Positions 58,401-64,000 of a stretch of 64,000 nucleotides of DNA are shown here, one piece after another. This stretch comes from Datnioides undecimradiatus (lineage: Eukaryota; Chordata; Actinopteri; Lobotiformes; Datnioididae): assembly GCA_008933995.1 (NCBI GenBank), contig WARS01000036.1:5990419-6054418 (forward strand), read 5' to 3'. A program made the translations under genes and the position numbers. Numbering within the stretch: position 1 is the stretch's first letter; each line of letters begins with the position of its first letter. A model generated the notes under the pieces. That model was not told the origin of the DNA. It worked only from the letters and a program-made list of their open reading frames with translations, and did no database searches.

Positions 58401-61400
58401 TTAACTTTGGAGTTGGCGCCTGATCTTACCTGTGCACGTTCGGTGGCTGTGGGACACATGGCCCTGCAGAGGACCTTCTTGATGACATCTGGCAGCAAGC
58501 TGACCGTAATGAGCAGGATGATGCTGAGCCAGGCCGGACCACTGGACAGCATCTGCATGAACACGTAGTACATCCTCTGGTAGTTCAGGAAGGGCCTGAG
58601 CAGGGACCAGCAAAAGACAGGAAAAGGTTGATTTTTCAGTAATATCCTCATCGACATAAAGGTACAGATGCCAGAACAACACAAAGTGTATTATACCAAA
58701 TGATGCCTCCCCAGAGAAGAGAGAAAATAACGTAGAAAAGCAGTGACCCCCAGATGACAAAGTGATTGATCCAGGTCCAGTGGTGTGTGTCCAAGGCAAG
58801 CTGAAACAAACAGAATATATACATAGTAATCACACAACCAGTCAATACAGTCAATGAGTTTGCCTTTAGGTAGAGTTTACTGTTGTGCAAACCAAGCGGC
58901 CATTGTAGTCAATCATTTATGTAACATGCTAGTTAACACTGGTGCCGCAGGCTTCTCTGAGCATACGATGGGGCACACATGCAATGGGAATGAACTTGTT
59001 TGAAAAGGGGGGATTATCCAATACACTTAACAAGAGTGTTCCCCCTCCTCACGCACACATACACCCAATTTCTTTCCAAAAGACATGTGCTCACACACCT
59101 TGAGCGTTACGGTGAACACCAGAACTGTGAAAACAAGAGTCCCAAACGTCCAGTTCCCAAACATCTGAGAGGAAAGAGAAGAGGAAGATGAGGGTTAGCG
59201 GCCACAATAATCACACACTCCCATCGCCCTGCATCCACGGGCAGGTGAACATCCTATGGTTTTACAGTGCATATACGAGTACAAACAGGGAGCAAACAGA
59301 CACCAAGCATCATATCTAATGAGGTGAGGGGTGGTCTGTTTGAAGTATTCTCTGGGAGTCTCTTTTAAGCTTTGGGGCTAATTAACTCTTAGCATCTACA
59401 TTTTTCTACCTGGTGAAATCCTAGAAAGCTTTAGACGGACATCCGGAGTGAACAGATGGAATGTGAGCTGGGAGGGAGGCGGGTGGAGGGAGAGCGGGAG
59501 ATCAGGACGAAGAAACAGGGGAGTTTATGTAATAACCACAGCTGGTAGTTGGTACTACTACACCTATCTTTGCTAGAATCCCTTTATTCATTAATCCTTT
59601 TGTTTATGGCTGAGAAAAAATATTGAGAATTTCCATTTTAAACCTTTTTTCTTGTTTGTCACCAGTACACAAAGGTCGCAAAACAGTCCAGCCACCCGCT
59701 GGCTGCTACAGCAAAATAACAAACAAACAAAACACAACTAACCCCAAGAACTGCTTCCACAGATAGAGAAACATCAAACACATACACACAAACACACACA
59801 AATGCACAAATACATTAGACAGAACAACAAACAGATGTTGGATCTTAATCTATAGTACATACTAGCAATAGTCTATTTACTACCACAAGGAAACACAGGG
59901 ATAATGTGGGGGAGCGTCTAAGGTTTCTACTATGTCAGTGGAGTTGTTAGGATCAGGTACTGTGCAGGATTCAGGGCTTTACAGAGATTAGGGGAATAAT
60001 GGAGCACTGGAAAACTACACATTCAAATGAAAGTGCATGGATGATGTGAAGTGAGAAAGGATGAAACTGGATGAAACGGTCAAACTGAAAGCTTAAACGG
60101 TACGACAGGAACGAAAAAAGCGTGAAAGACAGAGCGAGGTGACAGGGAGGGAGACAGGCTTACCATCTGTGTGTTGGTGGTCATAAGCTGAGGAAGAAGA
60201 AGAGGAAGAGGAAGAGGTAGAAGAAGGAGAAAAAGAGGGGGAGCAAAATAAAGAGAGAGGAAGCAGAGAGAAGGAGGGGGAAGAAAAGAGAAAGGAATCA
60301 GGACAAAGGGTAAAATGAATTTCAGGATGTTTCAACTTAAAAAACAGGACCAAAGGCAATCAAAAACAGTTGACATGATACAAATTAACAATACAGAGAA
60401 AGATGCTATTGCGTTGTCGATATGAATGGAGGTCCAATGTTGCTGACCTACAGGGGGGCCACGGATAGAAACCTTACTGTTATAGGTCCATTCAAACAAA
60501 GAACATGACCACAAAGTCATCCATTAACACGTAACTCCTCTTTCATGAGAATCCAATGGAGATGGATGAGTGTTCGTAAGTAGAGCACCAGCACTTGTGT
60601 CCATTATTAAATTTTATGTTCCCTCAAGGACACCACACAAAGTATCGAGACTGTTCTACTTTGTTTCACAAAATGACAAAACGATCTCAACTGCCTCTGC
60701 TGACATCAGGACAGAGGCTCACCTGGCCATTGCTGGTGAAGGTGGTGTTGTCAAACAGGAAGTAGGCACCAAAGAAGAAGATAACAGCGTCAAACACCCC
60801 CAGGCATGTCCAGTAGAGGAAGACAGGCCAGCGGAGGAGGGAGTTCTTCGCTATGTCCCTAACCCAAACGGGCACATAAAAGAAAAGTTGAGCGACAGAG
60901 AAAACATTAATGACAGTTAACCCAACAAACATTTTCCTCAAACTCACCTGTACAAGGAGGGCTCCCTCTTGAGCGTCTCCATGGTAACATGCTGCTCAAC
61001 CAGGCTGTAGAGGAGGATGGGGAGTGAGGTGAAGCTGATGTTGTACAGCGTCAAATACGCAGTGTCGTACAGAGGCTGCAGAGAGACAAACATGATACAT
61101 CTGGCAATCAAAGGCACTGACATAGATGATGACATAATGTCATTTTAAAAAGTCAGTCTCATGAACAGGCTCACAAATAAATGCAGAATTACACATTTGG
61201 CAGACATAAGGCAACAAGAGCTTCCATTTAGAGCCGTGGTTCTAGCTACTTGCTGACTTCATCAGCTGCTAGATGCTGGTCAGGTAATGTGGGCTCATAA
61301 GAGTTGTACACACAGTCACTTGATCCATTGTAAACATGAAAATATGAAGAGCTTTAAAATTAAAAATCAAAAAAAGCATCAATTACTATATGAGGATGGT

Positions 61401-64000
61401 TTTATGCCTGCGAGGATATGTAATGATGTCCCTGCTACACTGTGGGCTTGCACACTGTGGGCTTGACACAGTATTAAGTACTTACCTGCTGGGAGAACCC
61501 ACAGAAGAACTGATACAGGAACTGAGGGAAGATGAAGCATACATTCTGGGGAGATTTAAGAGAGAGGGAAAAACAAAGTAAGAAAGTGATAAGCTTGTGA
61601 CAAGTACACGTGAAGAGATTTGAAGAATCTAAAAATGCTACTATCTACACATTTCTGTTTATGCAGAGATTGTGCGCTATAAGCTCACTGAGTGGGCCGC
61701 AAAGCGCTGGCCTGCCAAAAGGAAAAAATGAATCAGTTGGCAGGGCACAGCTCGCTGTGTGGAAACCGCCCACACTGATCATCGTAGCCATGAATCCAGG
61801 AGAGGATGTTGCACCAGGGATTCATGAATCCAGTAATCTGTCAGAGTAGCTGCAAAATCTGGTTCTTTGTAACTCAGTGTTTCACTGGGAATTACGATAA
61901 AGTGATTAAAATGTGTGAGCCAGTGGAGTACACAAGGCATTCGTCTCTGTACCTTGTAGAAGAAGTACTGAACAAGTTCAGCAATGCGGATGTAATAGTA
62001 GTGGCCATGAACGAGAAGCATCTTCTTCAGGTGTTTGAACTTTGGGATGGCGTAGTCACTGTTCCTCGCCGCCTGTCGACCTTCTTTACCCATGATGCCT
62101 TCAGAAAAAAAAGAGGTTGGTTACATAAACTCCGCTCAGCAATGACCATCAGGAGGTGGTTTATACCTATTTAAACATAAGTTTATTTAGACATAAGTCA
62201 AACTAATATACAGTTTATAGGTGGCCTAATACTAGCTTATCACAAATATATTATATATGCGCAAAGAAATCTAGTGCACTGTGTACATGTTATAGGCCTG
62301 TATGGCAATTTTAAAATGTTTAATATTTTGTTTTTATTGTATATTTATTATATATAACCACTCATATCCAAGTTTGCTGCTGCTGTTATATTTGATAATG
62401 TTTCCCTTCATATGGTCAGTGTCCTTCCTCAGTTCATATTTGTCACAAATAGACCACCACTTTTGAGGGATTCATGTAAACATTTGTTTACATGATTTCT
62501 TTTGTTTCAACATCAAGCATCAACGTAAGTAAAGGCTTTATGAATCAGCTCCGGCTCTAATAGAAACAGAAACTATTTTATATATTAATGGATGCTCACC
62601 AATTCCCACGTGTGCTTCCAAGATCATGCTGACATCATTGGCTCCATCGCCAATGGCGAGGGTTATGGGGTGCTCCTTGGAAGCTTTGATTAGTTTGACA
62701 ATCTGCACGAAGAAAACAACCCAATTTCAGTGATGACCACTGTTTGTTGTTGCTGAGGACTATGCCTGGAGAATATTTGCAAAATGAGGAGCACACAGTT
62801 CATCACCTGTGCTTTCTGCAGAGGTGCCATGCGACAGCAGAGCACGGCGCTACAGTTGCGACAAATCTCAAGAAAGATCTCTCTGTAGTTTCCGGGCCCG
62901 GCACCCTCCTGGTTGGGCTTCAGTACTGCAGACAGAGTGGCCCCGTCGATGATCAGACCAAAATCGAGGCAGTCTACTGACAACCTGGAAAAACATATCA
63001 CATGGAAACGGGAATTTTAAATATGTGTAATGTTGTTTTAATTAAATATGTTTTAAGTAAAAATGCCAAACATGCTTCTAGGCTTTTAAAAGTGGTGATT
63101 TGCTTTCTTTCTTTCTTTCTTTCTTGTGTTTGATTACAGTAAATTCTTTAGCTTTTTAGTCACCATGGCCTCTAAATGATTGTGGAAAAAGTGTGCAAAA
63201 GGAAAACAAAGTATCCAGAAACTAAAGAGCAGGTTAACTGACAAAGGAAATAATTATTAGCTGAAGCCCCAATAACCTGTACACACACATCTCATACCCA
63301 GAAATGGAGCGTTGTCTGAGAACAGTCCTGTTCAGTTCGAACAGAACATCATGCAGACTCTGCTCCTCTGTGCGTTTCTTGGTCAGTTCCAGGATCTGCG
63401 TGCTGCGGCGAAACAGCTTGCTGGCGTAGCAGGTAGCCGCTGCCGTCTCCATCTTGTCCCCTGTCAGGACCCAAACCTTCATCCCCGCCTTGTGCAGTGA
63501 CTCGATGGTGTCTGCGGCTTTCTCCTGGAGCCTGCGCATCAATAAGCCAATAAGTGTTTCAGCCTCCAGTGGGGAAGGTAAGAGCATCCATCAGAAGTCC
63601 AATCAATCAATTACCAACTGGTGATAACTTATCAATGCGGGACCACCCCTGTCCCTGCCCATCACCAGTTTATCTACTAGGGAGTCAAACTGTCAGGCAG
63701 CCGATCGATTGGTTAAGGAAAACTACCTCTGCAGGTCAATACTGAATTTTACCGTGTTGGAGAACAAAAACATCACTGATTTCAACAAAGTATTAAAAAA
63801 GGAAACACATAGCACAGCAGTATTAGTAGGAGGTCGTCTATCAGAGCTCAGGCTGACTCGTTTTCTGCCCTCGTGAGTCATTTGAAGACGACTTTATGCC
63901 TCATTAATCTTCCCTTCAGTCCCCCTGCTGCTGCGCTGTTTTCAAATCACCCCCCCTCCACAGGGACCAACCTGTCCTCCACTGCCGTAGCGCCTAAGAG
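55129..64000 (-). CDS. atp11a: P4-ATPase phospholipid flippase ATP11A, 3' half (5' exons outside window)
   Basis: Exons: 63972-64000 (partial, cut by the window edge), 63298-63531, 62807-62984, 62600-62702, 61953-62098, 61486-61545, 60948-61075, 60723-60858, optional 60164-60187, 59099-59164, 58697-58800, 58430-58595 and 55129-55401 (stop 55129-55131). Without the optional exon they give 540 residues. [20 protein letters not shown] is the P-domain TGDK motif, and [17 protein letters not shown] is the GDGxND hinge. After these come TM5-TM10 (for example [38 protein letters not shown]). ATP11A moves phosphatidylserine and phosphatidylethanolamine to the cytosolic leaflet with partner CDC50A/TMEM30A (family knowledge). 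The phosphorylated Asp and TM1-4 lie beyond the right edge. The tandem mcf2l and the [16 protein letters not shown] tail support ATP11A over ATP11C. Confidence 0.95.
56206..56391 (-). CDS. atp11a: atp11a candidate alternative last exon
   Basis: Entered in phase 0 after TATERAQ, at acceptor catccacag|, the frame is open for 61 codons, beginning [20 protein letters not shown] and ending [15 protein letters not shown], with a TAG at 56206-56208. A gtaagg lies 3 nt into it (AAG|gtaagg), so an alternative reading is a 3-nt microexon or no exon at all. Confidence 0.35.
   Translation of the reverse strand, partial: KVRTAGALEGRVAPGTAGEGGSNERDLLHPDRTCEGDSGENAARTYDSMMSHNHSTLLSKP
56835..56858. repeat. 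(CA)n microsatellite
   Basis: CA run of about 12 units in the last atp11a intron. Confidence 0.9.
57614..57674 (-). CDS. atp11a: atp11a candidate cassette exon giving a short C-terminus
   Basis: The 61-nt exon has acceptor gctttctcag| and donor |gtgact. Entered in phase 0 after TATERAQ it encodes SSSRMSF-stop. The stop lies only 37 nt before the exon end, so such a transcript could escape nonsense-mediated decay. Vertebrate ATP11A has a splice form with a Ser-rich ...SF end (from memory), which this resembles. Confidence 0.4.
57812..57845. repeat. (GGAGA)n pentanucleotide repeat
   Basis: Six to seven GGAGA units in a purine-rich stretch of the atp11a intron, just upstream (mRNA sense) of the candidate SSSRMSF exon. 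Confidence 0.9.
58353..58373. repeat. (ATCA)5 microsatellite
   Basis: Five ATCA units just outside the donor of atp11a exon 58430-58595, about 60 nt into the intron. Confidence 0.9.
60164..60187 (-). CDS. atp11a: atp11a candidate 24-nt cassette microexon (8 residues)
   Basis: The exon has an acceptor cttcctcag| and a donor |gtaagcc. It encodes LMTTNTQM in phase 0 and sits between exon 60723-60858 (ending TFTSNGQ) and exon 59099-59164 (starting MFGNWTFG). Both versions stay in frame. In the P4-ATPase topology this point is the exoplasmic/lumenal loop between TM7 and TM8. A polypurine tract on the + strand (60187-60260), pyrimidine-rich in the mRNA sense, supplies the splice tract. Confidence 0.6.
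62600..63531 (-). other. atp11a: atp11a P-domain exons
   Basis: Exons 63298-63531, 62807-62984 and 62600-62702 cover [20 protein letters not shown], the TGDKMETA motif, the variable [20 protein letters not shown] segment, [15 protein letters not shown] and [10 protein letters not shown]. All residues expected for Mg2+ and phosphate handling in this part are present, so the copy looks functional. Confidence 0.92.
63103..63124. repeat. (TTTC)n microsatellite
   Basis: Five to six TTTC units in the atp11a intron between exons 62807-62984 and 63298-63531. Confidence 0.9.

Noticed and set aside
55129-64000. Identity as ATP11C
   Set aside because: The TM9-TM10 and tail sequence ([27 protein letters not shown]) and the MCF2L linkage fit ATP11A better.

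Overview
The window is vertebrate nuclear DNA, almost certainly from a ray-finned (teleost, percomorph-like) fish. The genes are split into many short exons with GT-AG introns, each exon translates into a conserved vertebrate protein, and the introns carry long CA/GT microsatellites and interspersed-repeat relics of a kind familiar in teleosts. Nothing bacterial is present. I rebuilt the gene models by hand from splice sites and reading phase. In all four genes the coding exons sum to an exact multiple of three.

Layout. (1) 342-3168, + strand: the 3' half of rcbtb1 (last RCC1 repeats, BTB, BACK; 294 codons in window, 5' part missing). (2) 5414-12835, - strand: a complete phf11 (extended PHD finger protein, about 360-368 aa), convergent with rcbtb1. 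(3) 14795-51535, - strand: a complete mcf2l (Dbs/Ost-type RhoGEF: CRAL-TRIO, spectrin-like region, DH, PH, SH3). It has 31 common exons and five candidate alternative first exons spread over 10.4 kb, all splicing in the same phase to the same exon. (4) 55129-64000, - strand: the 3' half of atp11a, a class VI P4-ATPase phospholipid flippase (540 codons in window; the upstream part, including the catalytic Asp, lies beyond the right edge).

How the genes relate. atp11a and mcf2l are tandem in the same orientation, as on human 13q34. rcbtb1 and phf11 are neighbours on human 13q14. The window therefore joins two blocks that are far apart on the human chromosome. A plausible atp11a poly(A) signal lies only about 0.4 kb from the most distal mcf2l start exon.

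The most notable new-looking signals are isoform switches readable from phase alone: the five-way mcf2l N-terminus, two mutually exclusive phf11 exons that each finish the zinc finger, a 24-nt atp11a exon inserted in the lumenal loop between TM7 and TM8, and three alternative atp11a C-termini. A (TG)23-T4 tract also abuts an rcbtb1 splice acceptor. I found no tRNA, rRNA, CRISPR array or intact transposon.
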